From assembly GCA_029204225.1 (NCBI GenBank), contig MU831946.1, positions 1-64,000 of the forward strand: a stretch of DNA of 64,000 nt. The letters are read 5' to 3'. The notes below the pieces were generated by a model. That model was not told where the DNA came from. It saw nothing but the letters and a program-made list of their open reading frames with translations, and made no database searches. The stretch comes from Diphasiastrum complanatum (taxonomy: Eukaryota > Streptophyta > Lycopodiopsida > Lycopodiales > Lycopodiaceae). The position numbers and the translations under genes were made by a program. Below are positions 45,079 to 60,932 of this stretch, piece by piece (positions within the stretch are counted from its first letter, which is position 1; each line of letters begins with the position of its first letter).

Positions 45079-47698
45079 CTAAGACAAACCCTTTGAGGGC
45101 AAAGCAAATACATGAAAAAGATCTTGCAAGATAATGACGGGCTGGTGTATGAACATATTTTCATTCACATCAAGCCCCTTGACATGCAAGTACACAAGAT
45201 ACATATGCTTCCAAGGTATGTACTTTTTCATGGACATGTTTTTGGAGAAATCTTTGCATGCGCATGATGTCTCATTAGCAATTGTGACATGATAGATTGC
45301 TCCTGTTTGACAACTATCAAAACTTTCAATGATATATAACTCCTTATATTCTGAAGGGACTTTGATTATCTCTTGTACCTGCCCTTTCAATGACAGTCCC
45401 CTTTCCATTCTATCTTTAGCAGATTTTGACACACTCGATCTCTGTCTCATCTGTCCACGTTTTGATGTCCCATGGGTAGTGAGGTCTTTGGCAATCCCCA
45501 CATTGGAGGGAATTCCAGGGTCTTCAACTGTGTTTTTCTGTTGTGAAACATTTTGGGAACATGAACTGGTTGTCTCCAACATGTATCCCCCTTTGTTCAA
45601 TTCATCCACTTCAGATTGCATCAGGTTTGTTCCTTGTTGCACATACCAAAATTGTTCATTGGAGGAGACACAGTGACATTAGGATTGACTTTCCAGGTAC
45701 AAGTTATATCGCTCGCACAAAACCACATGAATTGATTTGTGTATCCATTCTGATGTTTTCTTGTTCCAGAAAAACAAGGTGCAACCCTTGATTTGATCAT
45801 CTTGTTGCAACGTCCTCTGCCAGTAGCCTTCATACCTTGACATTTGATTTGGCTACCAGTACTTAGACATCGAATAGCCCACCAACTATTGTTCAGTTGT
45901 CTTTACTGTATATCCACAAAGCTGTAGATTAGCTCAGCCCATCATGTCGTGTGGTATATTCGATGTTCCTGGTTGATTGGAACATGGAAGACTGGATTTA
46001 TTCTTTGCAGATACCCTTTGCACATATTCTATATATGGACGATGAGACACATTCTCACTATCAACATTCCATTGTTGTGCTAGCCTCTTGCGTCTGACAG
46101 TTTGAATTGGTTCATTAACATTTGAGTCTTGTCTGGCCAAATCAATATGTTCAACAAACTCATTAACTCTTTCAGAGAATGAAGCACCAACAATTGAAGC
46201 TCTCTTTCCCAAGCGCACTCTCTCCAGCAGATTTTGGAATGTGGGTCCTTGACCAATGTACTGGCCAGCCAAGAGACTTCTCTCGTGCACTTTGCAATAT
46301 TGCATTGGCCAAATCCCCCACTACAGCTTCATAAATTGTCAACTTAGAATTGTAGTTGTCCACTCTTTGCCAAACAATATGCACCACCTCAGACAAATTT
46401 GTCGTTGGCACCTCTGCCTGATCACCATGATCCATTGTCTGTGGCACACAGACTTGTTGATTATATCCATTTGAAAAAAAACCAAATTTAATGCAACAAA
46501 TTACATAGAAAAACACAACATACCGTAACAACAAATTTTTCCCATCTATGGACTCGATTTTTCCACCATGCTAGCCAGCTCTCCAATTCGTTCAAACAGT
46601 TCTCGTACACATTACCCAATTTCCACCATGTAGTTATTTTATTGTATATCTTGTCTATAGCATCACGATTCGTTGCATTTCGCCACTGCAAGCATAAAGT
46701 GATATGATCGTCTCTAGACAGTTGTTTTATGTACTTTGTAGTGTGCTTAGTCACACTATCCATAAAATGAAACAAACACGATCTTTCTTTTCCAACCATC
46801 GGTGTGTTAGCATCCTTTCCATAAACAATGCGCACAACATTCTAGTTTGCTTGGGCCTCATCTGCCATAAACCCTCGAAATGTGATTGGATCACACAAAT
46901 GATTGGACATAACGCGATTCAACAACTCCCAAAATAACACTTGCAATAGTTTGCATGGGCTGGTTTCTGCAAAACAAAACACACAACGGATGAGACAAAC
47001 ACTTGCTCTAATATTGAGACAACTATAAATGTACAGATTCGTACCGTATGTCATAGACATGGGCTGCCATTGTGACCCAGTCTTTAATTCGATGAACATG
47101 ATCAAAGCAACACCAAGATCTCGATAGATCATTTCTTGGTTGCATTCGTTGTACCAATTTAACTCTAGATGTTGGCCCAGAAGTCGACATCTTGAAAACA
47201 TCTACCTGTTCTGTCATGCAATTGTACAGGGAACAACGATCCATGGAAGAATTGGTATGCACAATGCTCTTTTAAATATAAAAAGGAAGTTATCTCATGG
47301 GGTAGATCGACAGGCTGCAATTCCTACCTTGCCAATGTTATCCATTTCTTCAATCTGCAACAATCAATCATCAGAAAACTGTAAAGTCTATTGTTCACAC
47401 ATATATCAAAACACAAATGGCCAACTAGAAATTCACACATGACGTACCTTTGATTGTTTGTAGTTGGCTCAATCAACGACAACAATTCATCAAGCCTGGT
47501 AGAATCTATAGGAGATGATGATGATGATGCTGCCAGCAGGTGCATCACAAAATCTTGTGCTCTCACAGTGTTGACATATGAATCTCCAATTTTGAACTCA
47601 TGATTATGGAAACCCAAGTGTATGGCCATTCTAGTATATCTCGTGTCGTTCGAAATGCAGTAATAAATCCTAGCTACATTAAAGACCATTTTATACAC
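45079..47698 (-). pseudogene. MULE-like transposase gene with C-terminal SWIM finger, decayed
   Basis: Exon-like blocks follow in order on minus. 47450-47698 has RMAIHLGFHNHEFKIGDSYV and ends in a good donor (CAAAG/GTACGT). A 27 bp exon candidate (IEEMDNIGK) at about 47329-47355 is bounded by AG and GT. 47040-47260 has DHVHRIKDWVTMAAHVYDIR. 46490-46975 has PITFRGFMADEAQAN, then TAG where Trp is expected, then VRIVYGKD and KERSCLFHFMDSVTKH. 45934-46440 has AEVPTTNLSEVVHIVWQR. 45079-45640 has the SWIM-like SCACKDF...IPWKHMYLVYLHVKGLD, with Trp in place of the finger's third Cys. This arrangement matches MULE-type transposases with SWIM tails known in plants. Nonsense, frameshift and the lost Cys make it a pseudogene. 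It could be a domesticated relative, but the stop argues against that. Confidence 0.7.
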
Positions 47699-47699
47699 A

Positions 47700-50600
47700 T
47701 GCCTTTAACAAGATAGATTTTATACAATCACCTAGAACAATGTCTAGATATTACAAAGCTCTGCTGAATTCCTACTAAATTCAGTTTACCATTCTTGGAA
47801 CCATTAGGATCCAGTATCCAATTGAGCTCACATGGATACTATCACCAATGAATCAAGTTTATTTCTCAACTGAGAAATACTCATCCAAGAATTCAGTATC
47901 CTATGCACACAATTCTTTGATGAATCCGAATGACTCATAAATTATGTGTCTTACAAGCAATAAACACAAAACAAACAGTTTCTGGTGAATTCTCTTCACA
48001 CTGTCCATTTTACGAATTAACTTCACACATGAGTAAATCAACTACTCAAGTTAATTGCTCATGATTTAGAAATCTTAAATGTTCAGGTGCAGCTCTTGAT
48101 TGTACTAGTACAACACCACATTTAGATCCACATCCAAATCACTTTTAAGTTAACCTATAAATCTATCAGAAAATATTTGTTAACTCTGCAAGTAATTGTC
48201 AAACACAATACTTGATCATATGTCTATGTTCAATGACTAGGTTAAGTGCACCAGATAACCTTAGTAACCAGAAATACATAGTAGATCCAAACAAGATTAA
48301 TCATGCACATATGATAAAAATCTCACTATGACCCAATACATAAACACATATGTCCTTATCTAGCAGATTCCTCCAAAATCTGCATATGTCATTCACATAA
48401 ACACTGAGAATCTTGTAATTTAGCTAAAGAAGATTTCATTTCTCTTGAGTAAACAACATATCTGGGAAATCTCTGAAGTGAATAATTACACATCACAAGT
48501 TTTCCAACCATCATAATTTTACCAACAAAATTCCTACAACCAATCTACCGACTTCAGATCTTAGTGCACAAACCAAGATTAGGCCGAGTTATACAGACAT
48601 CTTTGGACATAAGGCTAAGATTAGAGCTTTATTTCTCTGATCCAATCCATAACTAAATGGTACTTGGTAGCCAATTAGTAAATATTAATTTAATCTCTGC
48701 CACTACTTCCCAAATTCATGAATATCTCACAGTTCAAAACTCCCAAAATTACTCTAGTTCTAGATTATTCAAAACAATCACTAGAGATTTGTTCTATTCC
48801 ACTGGATAGTTCCACCATTGCACACAAACTGGATTCCACAAAAGAAATCTATGCAACTGGTTGATCCCATGAAAGTCTTATTCCTATCATTTTTTTCTTC
48901 CCCTCTTAAAATAAATTCAAAAAAAGTTCTCAAGAGACAATGTATAAGATATCAAAGATTAAAAAAAAGACAATAATGAGTATCCACCAATCCTATTACA
49001 AACTGGACTTTTTTTTTTTTGAAAATCATAAAATGTCTTATTTAGAGTGATAGAAACATTACTCTCAATAATCAGCTATCAAATAGAGACAATCAATTGG
49101 GCTTAGGAAGTTTAAATTCCACTTAATCAATTGAAAACATCAACTGATTCCAAGCTATATTTACAAACTGAAATGGAAGTACGAATTCATATAACTTTAA
49201 GAATCCTTCAGAACCTAGCTCTACACTAGAAGGAATTATATGAATCTCAATCCAATTGTCTTGTATTTAAGAGATTTCTAAAAAGTAGAGGTTTAAATTA
49301 AAAGAGAAATAACTTTTAAGGGTTTCTGATTTGGAATTTATGAGCTACCATTGAGGGATTTGGATGTATATCTCATAACCTCTCCAAATACCCTAATGGA
49401 TTGCAATAATCCATTAACAAAATTGTGATTTAACAAGAATTTGCACATGGTTTAACCGTCACATAAAACAACCCATCTGGCTGGAACTATACTCCCAAAT
49501 TTCTACCATCTGAGAGTTCCAACTCTTAGAAGTGAGGCTCTTTATAGTACAAATGTGATCCCAGTGTAATTCTCGTTCCAATGTGACAATTTTCAATAAC
49601 AAATATGGTCAACTCATGGTCCTACAGATATTTAAAATAAATTCAACTTAATGAATTCAATAAACCGGTGTTATGCAATTTTTTTTACATCGATTATTAA
49701 CCAATCCAAACTACATAACACAATGACATCTCATTTTCTTCCTCCCTTAAATTTTTACGGTCACCCAAAAATTTCATTAGCGAAGGCACCGAAAACTCCT
49801 TTGACACAAGTAAATGCAAGGTTGTTTCTCTTTTCACTACACCGCTTAAGTATTACTTCCTGGAATTAATGGAAAATCAATAAAATTTGGATTCAGGTAC
49901 ATCTTTTACAATATTCTACATATAATTTTTTTCCCGAATATAGAGCTACCTCCAAATATTATGACCTTTATTCCATTAATTCACTTTAACAAGTATTTCA
50001 AAAGCTTTAGCTTTCCCAATCTTAAAGATCAAAATCATTTTACGATAAGCCTATGCATTACCGAAGTTGAAAAGGAAGAACAATAAACACCATTTTACTC
50101 ATTTAATTGGGAGTATCGAAACTCTAGAGTTAAGCGGATGATTAGCATTTTACTGGGTACATGTCTGAGAACCCAACCACTACCATCGTTTTGTCAAGAT
50201 CGGTTTAGCAGAATTCAGACCAATTAATTCAGCTTGATCAAAAAACAACAGTACTAAAGTTCCAAAAAAAAAAAACTAGTTTACAGATAACTATCGATGT
50301 AATACACCAAAGTTAACAGCCTAATGTCAAGTTGATATGGCCTAAACATGCATATTGTCCATGGAGAAGGAAAAACTAAATTTCTTCTACCAAAACTGGA
50401 AAACAATATCCAAAAACCAAGGTTGTAGCATTGACAAACGAGCACCAAGAAACCAAAATTTCTCTTACTGGGTTCTAGTAACTTAAATTAACCGAGTCAA
50501 TTTCACAACCCATTTTGGAACCAACTTTCAAGTTACCAAATGTCAAGCCCATAGAAAATCTTGGTCAACTGGCATGCAACAACATATTGATACAGATAGT

Positions 50601-50779
50601 CCCGCAGTTTCCCAAATTGCTAACCCTCCATCATGCATCATTTCAACTTTAACCGATAGACAGAGGCACTCATTCCAAAAGGAAAATCCCTACCAAAAGA
50701 AGAAAAAAAAAAACCATGCACCCCAGCACCCCACAAGCCTTCACCATGTGGCCTCTCACGACCCATCTCAAAACTAGAT
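47700..50779. other. AT-rich non-coding stretch
   Basis: About 3 kb without conserved coding blocks. The part adjoining 47700 may contain upstream exons or introns of the MULE relic. Poly(A/T) runs lie near 48960 and 49010. Confidence 0.5.
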
Positions 50780-51445
<666 letters not shown>

Positions 51446-51456
51446 CCCCTTCGCGG
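51446..51456 (-). promoter_or_regulatory. Polypurine tract of copia A
   Basis: The minus strand reads CGCGAAGGGG directly before TGCAAAATG of the 3' LTR. Position and composition fit a plus-strand priming site, though it is short. Confidence 0.7.
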
Positions 51457-51484
51457 TTTGCGGTCCTGGAGGTGTGTTTACGAT

Positions 51485-52991
51485 TCACGAATGATTCGTC
51501 AATCGTTCGTGCTTCGAGTCAAAGGCACGTTGACTATTGCAAATTATTCTCGTTCGACCTTCGTTTCTTGTTCGTGCTGCGACAAAGTTGCAGGTGTTCA
51601 CCATTTCTGACACTCCATCTTGAACCTTGCAGCTTTGTACGTTTAATCCCATTGTCTTTCTTTGCTTGGCAAAGAGCGGTTTCGTGAGCAGATCTGCAAT
51701 CATATGTTTTGATTTTATATACTGGACCTGGAGCTCTCCTTTCGAGATCAAATCTTGAATTTGATGGTACTTTCAGATGTATGTGCTTTGTCTTTGAATG
51801 GAAGATAGGATCCTGGGACAGATAGATGGCACTTTGAGAGTCCATCATCATCGTGCTTGGCCCCTCTCTTGGTATCCCGATTGCCTCTAGCATCATATGT
51901 AGCCACACTACCTCATTCGCGACCTTTGAAGCTGTGACATATTCAGCCTCGCAAGAGGATTGAGCCACCAAGGTTTGATTTTTGCATATCCAACTGATTG
52001 CAGCTCCGCACACTATTGTACATCCTCCAGTAATGGACTTGGTAAACAGAGAAAGCCAGATCGGGTCTAGTACAAATTGTCTAGTACATCAGACTACCGA
52101 TTAAGTGTTGGTAGGGTAAACCTGCCATCCTCTATTCTTCTTCTTCCGTTTTTGGACAATCTTGCTTCGTGAGTTTGGCTCCAGCTATCATTGGTGTAGC
52201 CTTTTCTTTGCAGTCCATCATGTGATACTGCTTTAGCACTTTTTTGGCATATTCTGACTGACTAAAGGGCATTTTGCCCTTTGTTCGATCTCTTCTGGTC
52301 TCCAGCCCTAGGCATTTCGTTGCTTCTCCGAGATCTGTGATTTTGTAGCTTTCAAAAATCTGACTTTTCGTGTCTTTGATCAGCATCAAGGAATTTCCTA
52401 TCATCAACGAATCATCCATGAAAATGGTCAGTATCAAAAAATCCTTTCTTACTCTTTGAATGTAGAGATTGTAGTCTGGTTGAGTAGGATTGAAGTCTAG
52501 AGACTTCAGAAGACCATCAAGCTTTTTAAACCAGGCTCGTGATGTCTGTTTTAGATCGTAGATGCATCTCTACAATCGACAGACATATTGTCTGTTGTCG
52601 GCGTCTTCATAGCCTTCAGGTTGCTTCATGAAGATTTCCTCCTCTAGATCTCCATGGAGAAAGGCTGTTTTCATGTCAATCTGGTGAGTTTCTAGATTGT
52701 ATTGTGTGGCGTATGCAAAGAGTAGCCTTATGCTTGTCATCTTGACCGTGGACGAATATGTGTCGAAATAATCGACACCATATCTCTGCGTGTAGCCCTT
52801 TGCGACAAGCCTGGCTTTGTAGCGACCAATGGTGCCATTTGATTTCATCTTTTTCTTATACACCCACTTGCAGTCGACTATCTTTCTGTTTTCTGGCAAT
52901 GGCTCTAATGTCCATGCCTCGTTTTTCCCCATCGACTCAATCTCCTTTGGCATTGCCTGCTTCCAGAATTCTCCCTCTGGACTCTAGATAG
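51485..52991 (-). pseudogene. Reverse transcriptase and RNase H of copia A
   Basis: RT shows NEAWTLEPLPENRKIVDCKW, RYKARLVAKGYTQRYGVDY and QIDMKTAFLHGDLEEEIFMK (52570-52953). The catalytic box is FMDDSLMIG in 52132-52437, with FM for the usual YV. RNase H shows ISWICKNQTLVAQSSCEAEY and KTKHIHLK in 51534-52013, then IADLLTKPL in 51485-51751. Three or more frames and a stop after CRL near 52570 break the reading. Confidence 0.93.
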
Positions 52992-53181
52992 CTTCTTGAT
53001 ATGTTGCTGGCTCTTTTGTGAAGCTGCAGTATTCAAATTGCATGTCTTCCCTCCATTGAAGATTGTCAGAGTAGCGGTCTAGAGGTCTTCTTTGTCTTGT
53101 TGACCTTCGAGGTTCGTTTCATCGCTGCTCAAATGTTTGTTGTTCGTGGGGTTGATCCTCTGCTTCCTGTTGCTCTGGAGT

Positions 53182-54180
53182 CTACAACTCTGTATTCTGA
53201 TTTGATGTATGTCCTTGATCTCCCTCTTGAATAGGCAACAGTGTGAAGATCTCATGGCCTCTTTCGTCTTTCAGTCCAGGGAATGTGGACTCATCGAACT
53301 TCACATCTCTTCTCGAAACAACCTTTTTCGTGGTTGGGTTGTAGAGCCTATACACATGTGTTCCGTTCGAGTAGCCGACCATGATTGTTTGTTCAGATTT
53401 GTCATCGAGCTTGTTTTTTTTTTTCTTTGAGAATGTGCTTGTATGCTGCACATCCAAACACACGTACGTATGACAGATCAAGCTTTCTGCCTGTCCACAT
53501 TTCGTATGGTGTTTCATTTTCTAGCGTTGTCATTGTAGATCTGTTTTGCAGGTGTACAATTGTAGCTATTGCCTCAGCCCAGAATTGACTTGGCAATTGA
53601 GCTCGTGCCATCATGCATCTGGCTCCTTCGACTAGCGTTGTTTCTTCTTTCTGCCACACCATTGTATTCTGGTGTGTATGCAGGAGTGAACTAGTATTCT
53701 ATCCCCTGTTCTTCATAGAATCTTGAGAATTTTGTATTTTTGTATTCACCTCCATTGTCAAATCTAAGGATTTGTATCTTTTTCAAGGTGTGTTGCTCTG
53801 CAAATGCCACAAACTTCTTGAAGGAATCAAACACTTCAGATTTGTTCTTCAAGTAGTAGATCGTGGTCATCCGGTTGTAATAATCTATGAACGTCAGAAA
53901 GTATCTCAAACCTGAGAGCAAATCCATCTTTATCGGTCCACAGACACTGGAGTGGATGAGCTCAAGAACTTTCTTGACTCTTCTTCCCTCATGCGTGAAT
54001 GGATTTCGATGTTGCTCGCCTTTCTGACAAGCTTCGCAGAACTCAGTTTTGGACTTTGAGATCTTGAGACCTATGACAATGTCTTTTCTGCTCATGTCAT
54101 ACAGGCTCCGCATGTTCAGATGATACATTCTCCTATGCTAGAGCTGATCTTCATATTTTGATGCATTCAATATGCTATAT
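53182..54180 (-). pseudogene. GAG-pre-integrase and integrase of copia A
   Basis: The first block is ILNASKYEDQL, a TAG where Trp is expected, then HRRMYHLNMRSLYDMSRKDI and FCEACQKGEQHRNPF. The integrase core shows LIHSSVCGPI, YFLTFIDYYNRMT with the first Asp and LRFDNGGEYKNTKF with the second, in 53691-54128. A frameshift follows. 53402-53662 continues with ARCMMARAQLPSQFWAEAIA and 53182-53517 with VGYSNGTHVYRLYNPTTKKV, the usual C-terminal region. The element is dead. Confidence 0.92.
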
Positions 54181-54941
54181 CGAGTCATGGCCTAGTCAGG
54201 AAAGCAGGTTGATTCGGCCGCCGGGACGGCTTCCGGGACCCATGTCTGGGAGCCAGACTGATTCTGCCAGGCTTGCCAGGCTTAATCAGCAAAATAAAAA
54301 CTAAGTCCTAAAAAGCGTGCTTTACCAGAAAGCACTATGTTTCAAACCAGAGGGGGTGCGCCGAATCACAGCAGAACTATAGGGGGAGTCCGGCAGACAG
54401 AAACTTGGGCAGCTCAACCAGCACCAGGAATCCAGTCGCCATGTCTCAGCTCCCTCTACCAGCACGAGCCAGGAACAATGCCCAGCACGTGTTGGTGGCC
54501 CCGAGACCGGTCAGTCTATGTATGAATGTAACCTCTTCCAAATCTAATAAAGTTGATCCTTGGGGATGATTACCATTTCGGTTTCGCCTCCGGGACTGGT
54601 CCAAGTGGAAGGACCCTTACTACAACCTTTTTGCGTCGCTGGCGCCTAAGGGTCCCTGTCATCGACATGGGGCTTGCCGCTATGCCAATTGGTCAGTTTG
54701 GCGACCACTATGCCTTGGGTTTCATGTGTGGCTTGTCTTTGCCTTTGGTTACCTTTTGGGGACGGATTCTGAGTTGGCTTTCGGGTTGGTTGGGATTCCA
54801 GTTTTCTTAAGTCTGAATGGTTAAGCTTGTTATGATTCTGAGTTGGCTTTTACGTAAGTGCATGATGGATGAATGTTAGACTTAAGCGCGTGTTGGGGAA
54901 ACCGCTCAAGTCCCAGCGCCCTTTGAGGCGCCGGCGCAACA
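54181..54941 (+). repeat. LTR of element B, lacking its first 159 bp
   Basis: Ungapped match to 33566-34326 in inverse orientation with seven differences by eye. It begins inside the LTR at CGAGTCATGG, fused to copia A, and ends CGCAACA followed by CACAT at 54942-54946. No PBS follows, so the right-hand copy was a solo LTR before the rearrangement. Confidence 0.92.
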
Positions 54942-54946
54942 CACAT

Positions 54947-58580
<3,634 letters not shown>

Positions 58581-58650
58581 GTATGGGCTACCTGTTGTAG
58601 CACGCTCGAGCCGTCGGAGCGACGAGGGTGGCTACAACAAGTAGCTCACC
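58581..58650. repeat. Short inverted repeat
   Basis: CTACCTGTTGTAGCAC (58588-58603) pairs with GTGGCTACAACAAGTAG (58628-58644) around a GC-rich loop that itself has CTCG/CGAG symmetry. It could be the end of a small element or a local hairpin. Confidence 0.6.
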
Positions 58651-59304
58651 GTTGGATGGCGAACACCATATGTAGCAGTTGCAAATCTACGGGTGGAGAT
58701 TCAAAACGTTTTAGAAGCTGTGCTCAGGCTCAGAATTTGCTAGTTCTTGATTCACTCCTCACTATTGCTACTTCCGAAGAGTCTCCAAGTCCAACATGCA
58801 TTCATAGCAAATCTAACTTAGGTGAGCTTGAAAAAAGGAGTCCTTCTTGGTAGAATGCATGTATACGCATACAGCTAGCTCCATACTCTCTTCTTGTTGT
58901 TTGTTGCTTATTAATAACGGAAATTAGTTGACACCCCCCAGGCTTGAAATCTGACGTGTATCTCCACCTTTCTAGTTGAAAAGCTCGTCTTCCCACTACC
59001 TTTCATAAGGCCTGGCCTACCTTTCACGCTTCGGTACATGGAACTCTTGCTTGCATTTCAGTGGACGTTTCCGGTGAAGGCTTTGACGGGCATGACGGGT
59101 CGTTGCGAGAGGCTTTTCAATTCCGGGTTTGTGGATCGTTCATGGCATGCATGGCATATTGCCCATGGGCTTTGCTAACAATTCCATTATTTTTGTTATG
59201 GAGCCATTCATGAAGGTCCCTCTCTGCCCTCCTCGCTTCACAGATTCATCGGCACCAGCACCAGCACCAGCAGCACAGCCATGGCTTATGTTATATTTTT
59301 GATT

Positions 59305-59339
<35 letters not shown>

Positions 59340-60857
59340 CATGGCTGGCTGGTGTCTCTGTCGAACGAAACCTTTCTTTCCCGCGCTCCTGCGTCCTGCT
59401 CCTCTGCCCCCCCCCCCCGCCCATTGTCCCTCTTCATCCTCGTCCTCCTCTCCTTTCTTCCCTCTCATCGTCATCGTCTGCTCCTTTCTTCCTCCCGCCT
59501 TTGCCTCGGTCTTGGCCCTTGTGCTTGTGCGGCGTTTTAATTGAACAAAAGCGCGCGCTCAGCCGCTGCTTCCTGCTGCTGCTGCACAGGCAGGATCGTC
59601 GCGCCTTGCGCTGCTGGCCTTGCTGTTGCTGTTAGTAAAAGTTCAAGTCTAGTCGTGATCGCTTCTTTATCCGATGATCTTATGTGAAAAGCTAAAGAAA
59701 GCGTCAGAGTTTTCGTGATCAATATTGAATGAAACCGTAATGGTAGGTTTCTATCATCAATCTTAAATGTAGCATTCATCTGGATTCTGGAGTTGTCATT
59801 GCATATTATTCTGTTGATATACTTGCACACATCGGCCACTTAACTCCTCCTAGATAAGGAGGACTAGTGTTTTACTGGCAGGCGATCATCCCTTATCTTA
59901 AAGCCCGATCTGTCAGAATCTCTACGTAGCCTAGGTAGTGCTCTTTTTCTGATATATATCGGACTTAGCTATATTGCTCTCGTTTATCGGAGTTCTTCCA
60001 GTCAAACGAATAAGTCCTTCTAGTAATCCAAATTGTGAATATCTTCTTTTCCGTCATTGCTCTAATTTCTTTACCGATCAGGAGTTCGATGCTATTATCG
60101 ACGAAGAACAGCTAAATGCCGATCGCAATCTGCTTCAATATTATGTAGTCTATTCTATCTGTATGCCATTAAGCTAGTCGGCATTTTCCAATGCATAAGT
60201 ATACCCTTGTTTTTTTGCCTCATATTTGTCTCGCTACCTATTCATTCTGTCCATGGGGTTTTTATAAGAACCTTAGTTTCTTGTATGCCCGTCTACAGCT
60301 ATGAAGCTTGTATTTATCTTCACTCAATATTTCATGTGGTATTAGTTTTGTCCACTTTGCAACATAATATGTTCATGAATTCCTTTCCTAAGTAATCGAC
60401 GTGAACCTCAAAGATGCATAATATTAATAAAATAATTCCACTACAACAAGTATTAGCCTTAATCGATATGCACAAGCTAAATGTACATGTCGTTGCTCTG
60501 TAGTTCAAGCCTCAAATGCTCAGTTATTGTTTGCAGTAGTTGTAGTTAGAACTTGAGAGCCATCTAATGCCCAAGAGACATATACAGTGCTCATTCGATT
60601 CTGATGGTCCCGACAAAATGGCGGTACTAAAACTATAGTGGATGGGTCAGAATTTTTCGGTTCGTTTTCTTCTCGGTCAAAAAATTCTCTCTCAAAGTTT
60701 AATCAAGCTCTATTGAAATGGTGACTGTTTCTTCAATCCTACCTACAGTCTTGAATCTATGCAAGTTGGATCATGGTTTTAAAGTTGCTGATAAGTGATA
60801 CAATACACATTATCTATCTTTTCACTTATTGACAACTTTCATGTGGCACTCTGAGCA
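58651..60857 (+). promoter_or_regulatory. Upstream region of the F-box gene
   Basis: Contains a GA array at 59306-59338, a run of C near 59409-59417 and pyrimidine-rich, CTG-rich sequence at 59340-59640 that resembles a plant promoter or 5' UTR. A 3' splice site (CTCTGAGCAG) at 60850-60859 just before the coding exon suggests a 5' UTR intron whose first exon lies somewhere here. The transcription start cannot be fixed. Confidence 0.35.
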
Positions 60858-60932
60858 GGCAACAGTTTGTGAATGTAGAAACCTTCCTCTTTGACGAGGT
60901 CTTTTACATGTCATTTTTCGAGGCTTTAAAAA

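Noticed and set aside
59281-59640. Small frames starting in the CT-rich region (for example MAGWCLCRTKPFF)
   Set aside because: Low-complexity Pro/Ser/Cys composition with several overlapping frames of equal length; more likely promoter or 5' UTR of the F-box gene.
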